Part shown: in pieces, positions 1 to 9,063 of the stretch
Layout: each line of letters starts with the position of its first letter
How positions within the stretch are numbered: position 1 is the stretch's first letter
DNA from: SMWC01 sp045561055
Lineage (GTDB): Bacteria > Pseudomonadota > Gammaproteobacteria > Steroidobacterales > Rariloculaceae
Direction: 5' to 3'
Assembly: GCA_045561055.1 (NCBI GenBank)
Contig: JBJKYL010000016.1
Location: forward strand, 1 to 64,000
Length of the DNA stretch: 64,000 nt
The notes under the pieces: generated by a model
The model's database searches: none
The model's input: the letters and a program-made list of their open reading frames with translations, nothing else
What the model was told of the DNA's origin: nothing
Translations under genes and position numbers: made by a program

Positions 1-117
1 AATGCAGGTCTGTTAATATCACTTTAAGTCGTAGATACGGACGTGCCCGGAATCTTCGCCATTACCATCATGGGAAGCATAATTACGTTTCCTATAGAAA
101 ACTCTCCTGGATCGGAT

Positions 118-1458
118 ATGAATACTGTCACACAGTCGCTGGCGGAGTTCGTTATGTCGACGGACAGGGAATCTCTCCCCGCGTGGTCGATACACGAAGC
201 GAAACGAACGCTTCTCAACATGCTTGCGATTTCGTTGTCAGCTTCGAAGTCTGACGGCGCAAGCATTATTCTCAACTGGGCACGAGAGGAATGCGCTACC
301 GAGCATGCTTCGGTCATCGGCGCTAACTTAAAAACCTCGATGAGCACCGCCGCGCTCGTCAACGGATTCCTCTGCCATCTTCAGGATTATGACGATACGC
401 ATTTTCCGACGATTTTGCATCCGACCGCGCCCGTATGGCCGTCCGTGCTCGCGTTAAGCGAACGCCTCGGAATTTCCGGTTACGACACGCTTAGCGCATT
501 CGTGCTCGGTGCGGAAACGGCTTGTCGCGTTGCGATCTCAGTACATCCGTGGCACTACGACCAGGGTTGGCATATCACTGGAACTTCGGGAGTGTTCGGT
601 GCGGCGGCAGGAGCCGGCAGAGTGTGCGGACTCGATGCTGACCAATTAACCAACGCTTTCGGTATTGCCGGTACGCTCGCCGCTGGTGTGCGTGAAGTTT
701 TCGGTACTCATGGTAAACCATTGCATGCTGGTCACGCTGCGGAAAACGGTTTACGCGCGGCAAGATGGGCCCAAAATGGATTTACGGGTGGCGATGACAT
801 CATTGCCGGTCGTCGCGGGTTCTGGGCTGTATTATCCGATGACGGTCACTCTGAGGAGGCTCTGCTCGGCGGTTTCGGGGAGCGCTGGGAGTTCAGGATG
901 AACGGGTTGAAACCTTTCGCTAACGGTATCGTTTCTCACCCCATACAACAGGCTGTTGTGGAAGTTCGTAACGAACACTCACTGAAACCGGCGCAGATTA
1001 AGTCGATCACAGCCCGTGTACATCCGCTAGTGCTCGAACTCATGAACCGCCCTGAGCCCCGTGTCGGTCTTGAAGGTAAGTTCTCGTTCCAACATTGCGC
1101 AGCCGCAGCGCTTGTCGATGGAGCGGGTCACGATAGCCAGTTTTCCGACGCGAAGGTTCAAGACCCGGTGATTAAGGATGTGCGAACGAAAGTCTCGGCT
1201 ACTATTGACGAGTCGGTACGCGAGGAAGAGGTATATCTGACGATTACCCTTACGAATGGACAGAAGCTCGAGCATCATGTCAAACACGCAGTCGGCTCCC
1301 CTAATAACCCAATGTCCGACGAAGCGCTTATAGCGAAGTATCGGGACCTCGCCGGCGAGGTGCTTTCACAGCAGCAAGTCGAGGATCTTGAGGCTGCCGT
1401 GTGGGAGCTCGACGAAGCAGTGAATGTCTCGAGCCTTACCCAACTGATGCAGTTGTAA
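118..1458 (+). CDS. MmgE/PrpD family protein
   Basis: Cytoplasmic protein of the MmgE/PrpD superfamily, whose known members include 2-methylcitrate dehydratase and cis-aconitate decarboxylase. The family hallmarks are visible: a DYDDTHFP segment followed by HPTAPVWP in the N-terminal half, then GTHGKPLHAGHAAENG, which contributes to the active site in characterised members. From the chosen ATG the product is 446 residues, normal for the family. A GTG at 43 would add 25 residues that do not look family-like, so 118 is preferred, although neither start has a strong ribosome binding site. No methylcitrate-cycle genes adjoin it, so the substrate is open; many marine paralogs are uncharacterised. 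It is a single gene, followed by a 72-nt gap. Confidence 0.88.
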   Translation: MNTVTQSLAEFVMSTDRESLPAWSIHEAKRTLLNMLAISLSASKSDGASIILNWAREECATEHASVIGANLKTSMSTAALVNGFLCHLQDYDDTHFPTILHPTAPVWPSVLALSERLGISGYDTLSAFVLGAETACRVAISVHPWHYDQGWHITGTSGVFGAAAGAGRVCGLDADQLTNAFGIAGTLAAGVREVFGTHGKPLHAGHAAENGLRAARWAQNGFTGGDDIIAGRRGFWAVLSDDGHSEEALLGGFGERWEFRMNGLKPFANGIVSHPIQQAVVEVRNEHSLKPAQIKSITARVHPLVLELMNRPEPRVGLEGKFSFQHCAAAALVDGAGHDSQFSDAKVQDPVIKDVRTKVSATIDESVREEEVYLTITLTNGQKLEHHVKHAVGSPNNPMSDEALIAKYRDLAGEVLSQQQVEDLEAAVWELDEAVNVSSLTQLMQL

Positions 1459-1530
1459 TAATTCCATCCACCGCAGAGTTTAGGTTTTGCATTTCGAAAA
1501 TCGTCCTTCCTAGCCTGATATAATCAGCTA

Positions 1531-1965
1531 ATGCGTGGATTTGCGACATTGATCATGCTGGCCGCCTGCCCGAGTCTCGTTGCTATGCAAATCAGTGGTC
1601 TGCATATGCATGTCGATGCTCATGGTTACGCCGGTATGCCGGAGGGTACGCATGTTCACGGTCAGCCGGGGCATCATCACGGTGATGTTTCCCATACCCA
1701 TGACGTTATAGTTCCCGAGGGTCACGGCCATCCTGGCGGCGAGGATCACGCTGGTGACAAAGACATATCCATCATCAAGTTTGGTACCGCCGTTTCGAAA
1801 CTTTTGCTGTATCTGATGGCCCTTGGACTTATTCTGTTTTTGATGGTGCGTCCAGCCGACACGATTGCGCTACAAAAATCCGCTCCCCGAATCACCGCTC
1901 GTCACGAACGTTGGCGGCCACCACTCCGGGCACCCCCGCTCTTTTCCTGTTACTCAGCTCTCTAG
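1531..1965 (+). CDS. Histidine-rich membrane-anchored protein preceding metal efflux genes
   Basis: Small protein of 144 residues not assignable to a named family. Residues 1-18 form a signal-peptide-like segment. Residues about 24-75 are extremely rich in His with Gly and Asp (HMHVDAHGY, HVHGQPGHHHGDVSHTH, GHGHPGGEDHAGD), and residues about 87-106 form a transmembrane helix. The His-rich stretch would lie in the periplasm, where it could bind Zn, Co, Ni or Cu. It directly precedes the CzcCBA-type operon, about 90 nt upstream of the czcC-like start, so a periplasmic metal-buffering or sensing role is inferred. The C-terminal tail after the helix is basic and proline-rich and might extend past the conserved part. 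The start codon ATG has no clear ribosome binding site. Confidence 0.6.
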   Translation: MRGFATLIMLAACPSLVAMQISGLHMHVDAHGYAGMPEGTHVHGQPGHHHGDVSHTHDVIVPEGHGHPGGEDHAGDKDISIIKFGTAVSKLLLYLMALGLILFLMVRPADTIALQKSAPRITARHERWRPPLRAPPLFSCYSAL

Positions 1966-2052
1966 CTTCAATAGTGCGCCTGTTGGGCGCGATTTTCGGC
2001 CTATCCAACGTTTAGGTATACGGTGGCTGGTCCGTTACAGGAGATCCATTTT

Positions 2053-3333
2053 ATGTGGGGCCTACTCGTACGAAAGATATTTACGTGTTTCTGTCTGACG
2101 ATGTTCATGTTGTCTGCGTTCTCACAAGATGACCTGCAGCTGACTGGTCCGCCCATAAGCTTGCCCGATGCGTTGGCGAAAACAATGGTTCGCAGTCCTG
2201 AGCTCTTCGCGTTCGGTTATCACATCCAAGCAGCCGAAGGTCTGCTGTTACAAGCTAATCTCAAACCTAATCCCGAGCTGAGTATGGGTTTTGAGGATGC
2301 GTTTGGAACGGGCGAATTCAACAGCATCAACCGTATGGATTTGACTGTGACGCTGGGTTGGGTGCTAGATCGCGGAATTCGCGAGCGGCGCGTTAGTTCG
2401 GCAAACGCAGCCGTCTCGCTGACTAGAACAGATGCCGAGATCATGCGCCTCGATGTTGCTGCCGAGACAGCACGGCGCTTCATCGAATGCATGGCCTACC
2501 AGGCTCGGTTAGTTACAGCGAAGGAAGGGGTTCGTTTAGCGGAGGAAATTATCGAGGCAGTGGAGGTTCGCATTATGGTAGGCCGCGCTCTCGATGCTGA
2601 ACTGTCTCGCGCCCGCGCTGAACTCGCACGTGCAGAACTTGTGCAGGAGCATTACGAGCATGAACTATTGGCAGCTTATTATCGGTTGAGTTCTCAATGG
2701 GGCGAAACGCAGCCTTCGTTTGGCTCGGTCATCGGTGACCTCAGTATGCTACCGGGTCTCGAGCCGGTCGAAATTCTCGTCGCTCGGGCAGAGCAAAACC
2801 CCGATCTGCTGCGCTATATGTCCGAACAACGTTTACATGATGCTGAGCTAGAGCTGGCCGAAGCTAAGGCGAAACCGAGTTGGAAGGTTTATGGTGGGAT
2901 ACGACGAATCGAACGCACTGACGACTTCACGCTTGTTGGTGGTATCTCTATCCCGATCACCATGAGAAATAAGAATGAGGGGAGCATTGCTGCGGCGCGC
3001 GCGAATCGGGCTCGTACTGATGCGGAAGCCGATGCAGCTCGTGTAAGAATTAAGACTATGTTGTTCGTGCTTTGGCAGGAGTTGCGACACTTCACTCAGA
3101 CTGCCGGAAGTCTTGAAGTAGATGTTATTCCAAGTCTTGAGAATGCACTTGCTGATACGCGCAGAGCGTACGACCTTGGAAGTTACAGTTATTTTGAGTG
3201 GAGTACCGTACTTGCAGATCTACTTGCCGCAAATAATGAGTTACTCGAGGCCAATATTGGTGCTCACAAGGTTGTCATCGAGATCGAACGCTTGACAGGT
3301 GTTGGTATTGCCGCGCCGTTCGGCGAACAGTGA
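2053..3333 (+). CDS. czcC: CzcC-like outer membrane efflux channel (TolC family)
   Basis: Outer-membrane factor of a tripartite heavy-metal efflux pump. It has a signal peptide (residues 1 to about 24, ending AFSQ) followed by two tandem OEP repeats of long amphipathic helices rich in Ala, Glu and Arg, as in TolC/CzcC. The PNPELSMGFEDAFGTGEF segment is typical of the CzcC branch. Length 426 residues is normal. ATG 2053 is chosen because CAGGAGA lies 8 nt upstream; a start at 2023 would place ten extra residues before the signal peptide. The stop abuts the adaptor gene, consistent with an operon with the czcB- and czcA-like genes. Confidence 0.85.
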   Translation: MWGLLVRKIFTCFCLTMFMLSAFSQDDLQLTGPPISLPDALAKTMVRSPELFAFGYHIQAAEGLLLQANLKPNPELSMGFEDAFGTGEFNSINRMDLTVTLGWVLDRGIRERRVSSANAAVSLTRTDAEIMRLDVAAETARRFIECMAYQARLVTAKEGVRLAEEIIEAVEVRIMVGRALDAELSRARAELARAELVQEHYEHELLAAYYRLSSQWGETQPSFGSVIGDLSMLPGLEPVEILVARAEQNPDLLRYMSEQRLHDAELELAEAKAKPSWKVYGGIRRIERTDDFTLVGGISIPITMRNKNEGSIAAARANRARTDAEADAARVRIKTMLFVLWQELRHFTQTAGSLEVDVIPSLENALADTRRAYDLGSYSYFEWSTVLADLLAANNELLEANIGAHKVVIEIERLTGVGIAAPFGEQ

Positions 3334-3341
3334 GGTTAGCT

Positions 3342-4580
3342 ATGACTATGATATCTCGCATATTTGGTTTTTTGTTGTTTACTGCCACGCTGGTTGCTTG
3401 CGGTGGTGACATGCAGATGGGTGCTCCCGAGCTATCCGCAACCGCGGAACAAACTCATGAGCGGGGCCCTAATAATGGCGTCCTGCTAGCTGAGGGTGAC
3501 TTCGTCTTAGAACTAGCCATATTTGAGACAGGTGTTCCGCCAGAATATCGGGCTTGGGCGACGAATCGTGGCGTAACTCTTGAGCCAACAAATTTCGACC
3601 TCGAAGTTAGGCTGAATCGACTCGGTAACGTTGTAGATCAGATCAAATTTTTTCCACAGAGCGACTATCTTCGAGGTGATACCGTAATCTATGAGCCGCA
3701 CTCATTCACCGTCTCGGTCGATGCAACCTATGATGGTCGAAGTCATCTCTGGGAGTACGACAGTTTCGAAGGGCGCACCCAGATCAGTGAGCAAATGGCT
3801 CAAGCTTTCGGTATAGAGACGATGCTCGCGGGTCCGGCCGTACTCGAAGAGACCGTGACTGTTTACGGCAATATCGTTCCCAATAGCGAGAGAGTCCGTG
3901 AGGTTCGCGCGCGCTTCGATGGCGCGATTCTGTCCGTGAATGTTTCATTAGGCGAGACAGTTCGACAGGGTCAGGAGCTTGCGATCATCGAGAGTAATGA
4001 GAGCCTAAATGCTTACACGATTGAGGCGTCAATTGGTGGCGTAATTACTGAGCGTATAGCTAATGCAGGCGAACAGACCGCTGGACGAACGTTATTCACG
4101 ATCGTGGATACGTCTTCGGTTTGGGCAGACCTGGCCGTATTCCCAGGGGATAGGACGCAGGTCTTAGTTGGTGCTGATGTGAATGTTTCGCCGGCGACAG
4201 GCGGCGACCCTGTTGTAGGTACTATTTCCTATATCGACGTCCTCACTGATGCGAATCAGGCAGTAAACGCTCGTGTCGTGCTTAATAATAGCGATGGGTT
4301 GTGGTTGCCTGGAACATACGTTAGCGCAGAAATTCAAGTTGGCACTCATGAAGTTCCACTTGCCGTGCGTCGTAGCGCCCTGCAGAGTTTTCGCGATTTT
4401 ACCGTCGTCTATGCACAGATCGGTGATGAGTACGAAGTACGAATGCTCGATCTCGGTCGTCAAGCCGGCGACTGGGTTGAAGTGCTTGGGGGTCTTGATC
4501 TGGGTACGCGCTACGTGATCGAGAACAGTTATGTGATCAAAGCCGATATTGAGAAGACCGGCGCGACACACGATCACTAA
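3342..4580 (+). CDS. czcB: CzcB-like periplasmic adaptor subunit (HlyD/MFP family)
   Basis: Membrane fusion protein linking the inner-membrane RND pump to the outer-membrane channel. The N-terminus is a lipoprotein signal with lipobox LVAC. Next comes the CzcB-type N-terminal domain (HERGPNNG followed by FVLELAIFETG). The barrel-sandwich hybrid domain is recognisable from VREVRARFDGAILSV through LGETVRQGQELAIIES, followed by the beta-barrel and membrane-proximal domains. Length 412 residues is normal. ATG 3342 follows a GAGG motif at the end of the previous gene; GTG 3330 would overlap the upstream stop by 4 nt and is the alternative. Operon position between channel and pump genes fixes its role. 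Metal specificity is not given by this subunit. Confidence 0.87.
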   Translation: MTMISRIFGFLLFTATLVACGGDMQMGAPELSATAEQTHERGPNNGVLLAEGDFVLELAIFETGVPPEYRAWATNRGVTLEPTNFDLEVRLNRLGNVVDQIKFFPQSDYLRGDTVIYEPHSFTVSVDATYDGRSHLWEYDSFEGRTQISEQMAQAFGIETMLAGPAVLEETVTVYGNIVPNSERVREVRARFDGAILSVNVSLGETVRQGQELAIIESNESLNAYTIEASIGGVITERIANAGEQTAGRTLFTIVDTSSVWADLAVFPGDRTQVLVGADVNVSPATGGDPVVGTISYIDVLTDANQAVNARVVLNNSDGLWLPGTYVSAEIQVGTHEVPLAVRRSALQSFRDFTVVYAQIGDEYEVRMLDLGRQAGDWVEVLGGLDLGTRYVIENSYVIKADIEKTGATHDH

Positions 4581-4593
4581 TCGGAACCGTACG

Positions 4594-7500
4594 ATGCTCG
4601 AATATATTCTTAGATCGTCGATCAGCCAACGGGGCCTTGTTCTAATCCTTATTGGTATGTTGGCTGGGTTGGGCGTTTGGAATTTCGCGCGGCTGCCGAT
4701 CGATGCGGTACCGGACATTACGAACATCCAGGTACAGATTTACACGCCAGCGCCCGGTTACACGCCACTCGAGGTCGAACAACGTGTGAGTTTTCCATTG
4801 GAAAACGCGATGGCTGGGTTACCTCGGCTCGATTACACGCGCTCCGTTTCCCGGTATGGATTATCGCAGATCACTATCGTCTTCGAGGACGGCACAGATA
4901 TCTATTTCGCGCGCCAACAGGTGAGCGAGCGTCTTAGTGCGTCAAAGAGTTCGTTGCCAGCATCTCTTGAACCGACTCTAGGACCCATCGCCACTGGGCT
5001 CGGTGAGATTTTCATGTTTACGATCGACGCGGCGCCGGGGGCCTTGAACGCTGATGGAACAGTCCTTACGCAGACCGATCTTCGCTCTGTGCATGATTGG
5101 GTCATCCGGCCACAGTTATTGCGGGTCCCGGGTGTCGTTGAAGTCAATCCCGTTGGAGGTTACAAGAAAGAGATCCTAGTAGCGCCTGATCCCGCCAAGC
5201 TGCTGGCGTTCGGATTTTCGTATGAGGACGTAATTACTGCTTTGCGGCTCAACAACGATAATCGTGGTGCGGGATTCATCGAATTTAACGGCGCTCAATG
5301 GTTAATGCGTGTTCCGGGGCAAGCAACGGACCCGCAGCAAATTGCCGATATTGTCATCTCAGCGGATGAAGGCGTCCCAATCCGGATAGGAGATGTGGCT
5401 GCCGTTGGGCTCGGCCAGGAACTCCGTGCTGGTGCTGCGACACAGAATGGTCGTGAGGTCGTTATGAGTACGGTATTTATGCTGGTCGGTGAGAACAGTC
5501 GGACTGTTGCTAACGCAGTATCCGAGAAGCTCGATGAGATCGCGCCAAGTTTACCGGATGGAATTACAGCGACCACTGTTTATGATCGTACCGAGCTCGT
5601 TGATCAGACTCTTGCTACCGTGCAGAAAAATCTGTTTGAGGGTGCGTTACTCGTTGTCGTTGTATTACTGCTATTGCTCGGTAATGTGCGTGCCGCATTG
5701 TTGACGGCAGCGGTTATACCGCTTGCGATGTTGATGACGATTACCGGTATGGTGCAGGCTAAAGTTAGCGCTAATCTTATGAGTCTTGGCGCGCTCGATT
5801 TTGGGCTTATTGTGGACGGTGCGGTCATCATCGTCGAGAATTGTCTACGTCGGCTGAGCGAAGCCGGCAGTAGCGGGACCCTTGCGCTTAAAAACCGCTT
5901 GGCCGTGGTTCTCGATGCTACACGCGAGGTCATCCGTCCCGCGTTATTCGGTGTGGGCATCATCACGGCAGTTTACATCCCGATATTTGCACTCACGGGC
6001 ATCGAAGGAAAGATGTTTCAACCGATGGCGATAACTATAGTAATTGCACTTGTAAGTGCGATGTTCCTATCGGTAACACTTATTCCTGCTTGTGTTGCTA
6101 TCTTTTTCCGTCGGCCTCTTAAGAAGAGGAGAAACTACATTCTCGACGCTGTGCGCGAACTATATCGACCGCTCCTCGTAGTCTCACTGAAACTGCGTTG
6201 GATAACGGTGGGTGCGGCGACCATGTTTGTCTTTTTTTCTGCTTCTTTGGTTACAGGACTTGGTACCGAGTTTGTACCCAACCTTGACGAGGGCGACATC
6301 GTCATGCATGCACTCCGTATTCCCGGCACCTCGCTGCAGCAGGCTGTCGAGTTGCAGGAGCAACTTGAGTTGCGGATCAAAGAAATGCCCGAAGTTGAGA
6401 CTGTGTTTACTAAGATCGGCAGCGCTGAGATCGCGACGGATGTAGTGCCGCCTAGCGTTGCCGATAACTTTATTATGTTGAAACCACGTGGCGAATGGCC
6501 CGATCCCGACAAACTGAAAACTGAGGTAGTAGCAGACCTAGAGAGACTCGTTGCGCCGATACCTGGTAATCGGTACGAATTTTTGCAGCCGATCCAGATG
6601 CGATTCAACGAACTGATAGCCGGCGTGCGAGCTGAATTAGCTGTGAAGGTATTCGGTGATGATTTCGATGAGTTGATTCGCCTTGGCGATGAGCTTGGCG
6701 TCATTGTAGGAGAGGTTCCCGGTGCCGCAGACGTGGTTGTTGAGCAGACGACAGGGCTTCCGGTCATGACTATTACGCCGAAGCGTGATGCTCTGTCGAG
6801 GCTTGGTACGACTGTAGCCCATCTACAGGATGTGGTCGCGACCGCGCTCGGTGGTGTTGTTGCCGGGCAGGTCTATGAAGGCGATCGACGTGTCGATATT
6901 GTAGTGCGTTTGCCCGAGCATATTCGTTCTAATCCGGGCCTCTTTGCTTCGTTACCGGTACCGCTCGATGACAACGAATATGTGCCCCTCCGCGAGGTAG
7001 CTGAGCTTGAATTAACCACGGGCTACAATCAGGTGCTGCGTGAGAATGGGAAGCGGCGCGTGGTTGTGACTTCCAACGTACGCGGACGAGATCTCGGTTC
7101 TTTTGTTGCAGATGTGCGGACAGCTATAGAGCAGCAGATTGAGATGCCGGCAAATTACTGGATCGAGTATGGTGGCACATTCGAACAGCTAGAGTCGGCG
7201 ACGGATCGCCTCTCAGTTGTTGTACCAATGACGTTACTGATAATCGCGGTTTTGCTTGTTGTGGCACTTGGCTCAATGATTGATGCTGCGATCATCTTCT
7301 CGGGTGTGCCGCTTGCGCTGACAGGCGGGATTGCGGCTCTCCTGATACGCGGCATTCCGTTTTCGATATCCGCGGCTGTAGGTTTCATCGCCCTCTCCGG
7401 AATCGCGGTGCTCAACGGTCTCGTGATGGTCACGTTCATCCGCGACCTGCGTGCCGCAGGCCGTGGGCTCGATGATGCGATTATCGATGGCGCGCTGACG

Positions 7501-7704
7501 CGGCTGCGCCCTGTAATTATGACTGCGCTTGTCGCGTCGCTCGGATTTGTTCCTATGGCCCTGAATACAGGGATTGGCTCCGAGGTTCAACGGCCGCTCG
7601 CGACTGTTGTTATCGGCGGTATTGTGTCCTCTACTCTATTGACGTTAGTAGTGCTTCCGGCACTCTATCGCATTGTCCATGCTAGGGCGGTGAAGAGTAC
7701 GTAG
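4594..7704 (+). CDS. czcA: CzcA-like RND heavy-metal efflux pump
   Basis: Inner-membrane proton-driven RND transporter of the heavy-metal efflux subfamily, 1036 residues, with twelve membrane helices and two large periplasmic loops. The N-terminal PDITNIQVQI and PLEVEQRVSFPLENAM segments are CzcA hallmarks. In the fourth helix the motif DFGLIVDGAVIIVEN places acidic residues at 402, 408 and 415, the same positions as the essential D402, D408 and E415 of Cupriavidus CzcA. This DFG-D-EN pattern fits the divalent-cation (Co/Zn/Cd or Ni) class rather than the Cu/Ag class, which has Ala in place of the first Asp. ATG 4594 (MLEYILRSSI) is the family start; 4549 would lie inside the previous gene. 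Confidence 0.92.
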   Translation: MLEYILRSSISQRGLVLILIGMLAGLGVWNFARLPIDAVPDITNIQVQIYTPAPGYTPLEVEQRVSFPLENAMAGLPRLDYTRSVSRYGLSQITIVFEDGTDIYFARQQVSERLSASKSSLPASLEPTLGPIATGLGEIFMFTIDAAPGALNADGTVLTQTDLRSVHDWVIRPQLLRVPGVVEVNPVGGYKKEILVAPDPAKLLAFGFSYEDVITALRLNNDNRGAGFIEFNGAQWLMRVPGQATDPQQIADIVISADEGVPIRIGDVAAVGLGQELRAGAATQNGREVVMSTVFMLVGENSRTVANAVSEKLDEIAPSLPDGITATTVYDRTELVDQTLATVQKNLFEGALLVVVVLLLLLGNVRAALLTAAVIPLAMLMTITGMVQAKVSANLMSLGALDFGLIVDGAVIIVENCLRRLSEAGSSGTLALKNRLAVVLDATREVIRPALFGVGIITAVYIPIFALTGIEGKMFQPMAITIVIALVSAMFLSVTLIPACVAIFFRRPLKKRRNYILDAVRELYRPLLVVSLKLRWITVGAATMFVFFSASLVTGLGTEFVPNLDEGDIVMHALRIPGTSLQQAVELQEQLELRIKEMPEVETVFTKIGSAEIATDVVPPSVADNFIMLKPRGEWPDPDKLKTEVVADLERLVAPIPGNRYEFLQPIQMRFNELIAGVRAELAVKVFGDDFDELIRLGDELGVIVGEVPGAADVVVEQTTGLPVMTITPKRDALSRLGTTVAHLQDVVATALGGVVAGQVYEGDRRVDIVVRLPEHIRSNPGLFASLPVPLDDNEYVPLREVAELELTTGYNQVLRENGKRRVVVTSNVRGRDLGSFVADVRTAIEQQIEMPANYWIEYGGTFEQLESATDRLSVVVPMTLLIIAVLLVVALGSMIDAAIIFSGVPLALTGGIAALLIRGIPFSISAAVGFIALSGIAVLNGLVMVTFIRDLRAAGRGLDDAIIDGALTRLRPVIMTALVASLGFVPMALNTGIGSEVQRPLATVVIGGIVSSTLLTLVVLPALYRIVHARAVKST

Positions 7705-7836
7705 AGAATGAGTGACTTTTCGAGCCTTTGTTTGCCGCTGTGGTATGGCAAGACATTTCGTTAATTAGAGAGCCTCACCAGCCGAAATCCTATGGAGGAT
7801 ATGCTATGCGCAGAAAGCATATGCCCGATAAAGTTT

Positions 7837-8586
7837 CTACATCCAGTTAAGGATTCCTTTCTGGAAACTTCTGCGCGACTGCATAGCATCTTTCCACCGA
7901 AGCACGTTTGGATATTGCTCAAACGGAAACCTGGCTTTGATCAGAGTAACGACCAGCGGCACCCAGCTAATATCCGCGAGGGAGAACGTATCGCCCACCA
8001 GCCACTTGTGGCGACTTAAACTGCTTTCTGCTCTCCCAAAACAATTTTTGAGGATCTCAGTCGAATTAGTGAGACGTTCGGCGGACAATCCTTCAGGAGA
8101 TGAATTTTCTTCGTGGAACTCGCGGAGTTCTTTGTTATCTTGGAGGTTGCGATAAATCTCTAGATCAGTTTCTGTTTTTGCCATTAGTTTACCGATCTTG
8201 TTGGCAAACATATAAGTTTTAACGTGGATGTGGTTTTCTGTTGCTAGGCTCATCCAGTTTCGCATCTTTGTTTCTTCGGTTTCATCTTTCGGTCGGAGTT
8301 TTGGTTCGGTAAAAGTCTTGTCGAGATAGTCGATGATGTCGGTAGATTCGATCAACACGACGCCGTCGTGCACCAATACTGGCACGAGACCTTTCGGATG
8401 TATCCCAAAATACTCCGGCGTTGCGTTTTCGGCTTTGTGTAGATTCACGTGGTGACTTGTCCACGGGAGCCCTTTCTCTTCGAGCGTCATGCGTACTCGC
8501 ATGGAGCAGTTCGAAACATTGAAGTGATACAGGTGAAGTCCCTCGAGCCGAGTAACCTCCTTATTTGTTGGCGTAACTATTCCCAT
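7837..8586 (-). CDS. Glutathione S-transferase family protein
   Basis: Cytosolic GST with an N-terminal thioredoxin-fold domain (residues about 15-95) and an all-helical C-terminal domain (about 105-245). The glutathione site is recognisable: SNCSMRVRM at the start of helix 1, GLVPVLVHDG with the cis-Pro, and ESTDIIDYLD, where the ES pair contacts the gamma-glutamyl group. DTFSLADISW is the N-capping box of the C-terminal domain. The start is odd. A perfect Shine-Dalgarno AAGGAGGT (minus strand of 8554-8562) lies inside the N-terminus and points to codon 14, which is CTC, not a normal start. ATG 8586 is therefore taken, adding 13 residues without family resemblance. Substrate unknown. It is divergent from the next operon. 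Confidence 0.85.
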   Translation of the reverse strand: MGIVTPTNKEVTRLEGLHLYHFNVSNCSMRVRMTLEEKGLPWTSHHVNLHKAENATPEYFGIHPKGLVPVLVHDGVVLIESTDIIDYLDKTFTEPKLRPKDETEETKMRNWMSLATENHIHVKTYMFANKIGKLMAKTETDLEIYRNLQDNKELREFHEENSSPEGLSAERLTNSTEILKNCFGRAESSLSRHKWLVGDTFSLADISWVPLVVTLIKARFPFEQYPNVLRWKDAMQSRRSFQKGILNWM

Positions 8587-8807
8587 GTGCTCGGTCGTCC
8601 TTTCCCGTTAACTGATGAGTTATTATACCGTCCGCTTGGCAGTTCACTTGGCGCGCAGGTTACTATGGCGATGGAAGAAAAAGAATTGAACAGGCGCTTC
8701 TCGCCTGAAAATACAACGCGGGAGCTACGAATCATAATAATCCATAGTTGTTCTGTTTCTAGCGTACTATTATTTCTCAATGTCGATACGTTTGAAGAGT
8801 GTGCACA

Positions 8808-9050
8808 GTGGTAAGAAGTCATACACGGTTTGATGACACCTGCGAGATTATCGGTGTCAAGAATGAAGTCGCCGTTACCGGTGAGATTCTCCAGTTTCGC
8901 GAGCACGACGTCATTATTGCAACGATCCATCGTTCGGCGAAGGTCACGTTACATTGGCAGGCAAACGTTGCACAGTATGTAGGCTCGATGGGTGGTGTTG
9001 AGTTCAAGTCAAAAGGGCCGAAGGCGCATAACTATCGGACTACTAGATAA
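8808..9050 (+). CDS. Conserved-looking small protein of unknown function
   Basis: An 80-residue soluble protein with coding-like codon use, not assigned to a named family. It alternates polar and hydrophobic residues in a pattern that predicts an all-beta barrel: EVAVTGEILQF, DVIIATIHRSAKVTLHW, QYVGSMGGVEFKSKGP. It has no signal peptide and no Cys after the first residues. GTG 8808 is favoured because GAAGAG lies 8 nt upstream; GTG 8799 is the alternative. It is the first gene of a rightward set: its stop is only 13 nt before the NHL-propeller gene, whose ribosome binding site lies at its stop codon. This suggests co-transcription. Function not inferred. Confidence 0.55.
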   Translation: MVRSHTRFDDTCEIIGVKNEVAVTGEILQFREHDVIIATIHRSAKVTLHWQANVAQYVGSMGGVEFKSKGPKAHNYRTTR

Positions 9051-9063
9051 GGATAATTGCATT

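Noticed and set aside
4164..4727. 187-codon open frame on the minus strand across the czcB/czcA junction
   Set aside because: No family resemblance, and it overlaps the well-supported efflux genes.
6135..6767. 210-codon open frame on the minus strand inside the czcA-like gene
   Set aside because: Ser/Thr-rich composition and full overlap with conserved czcA sequence mark it as a shadow.
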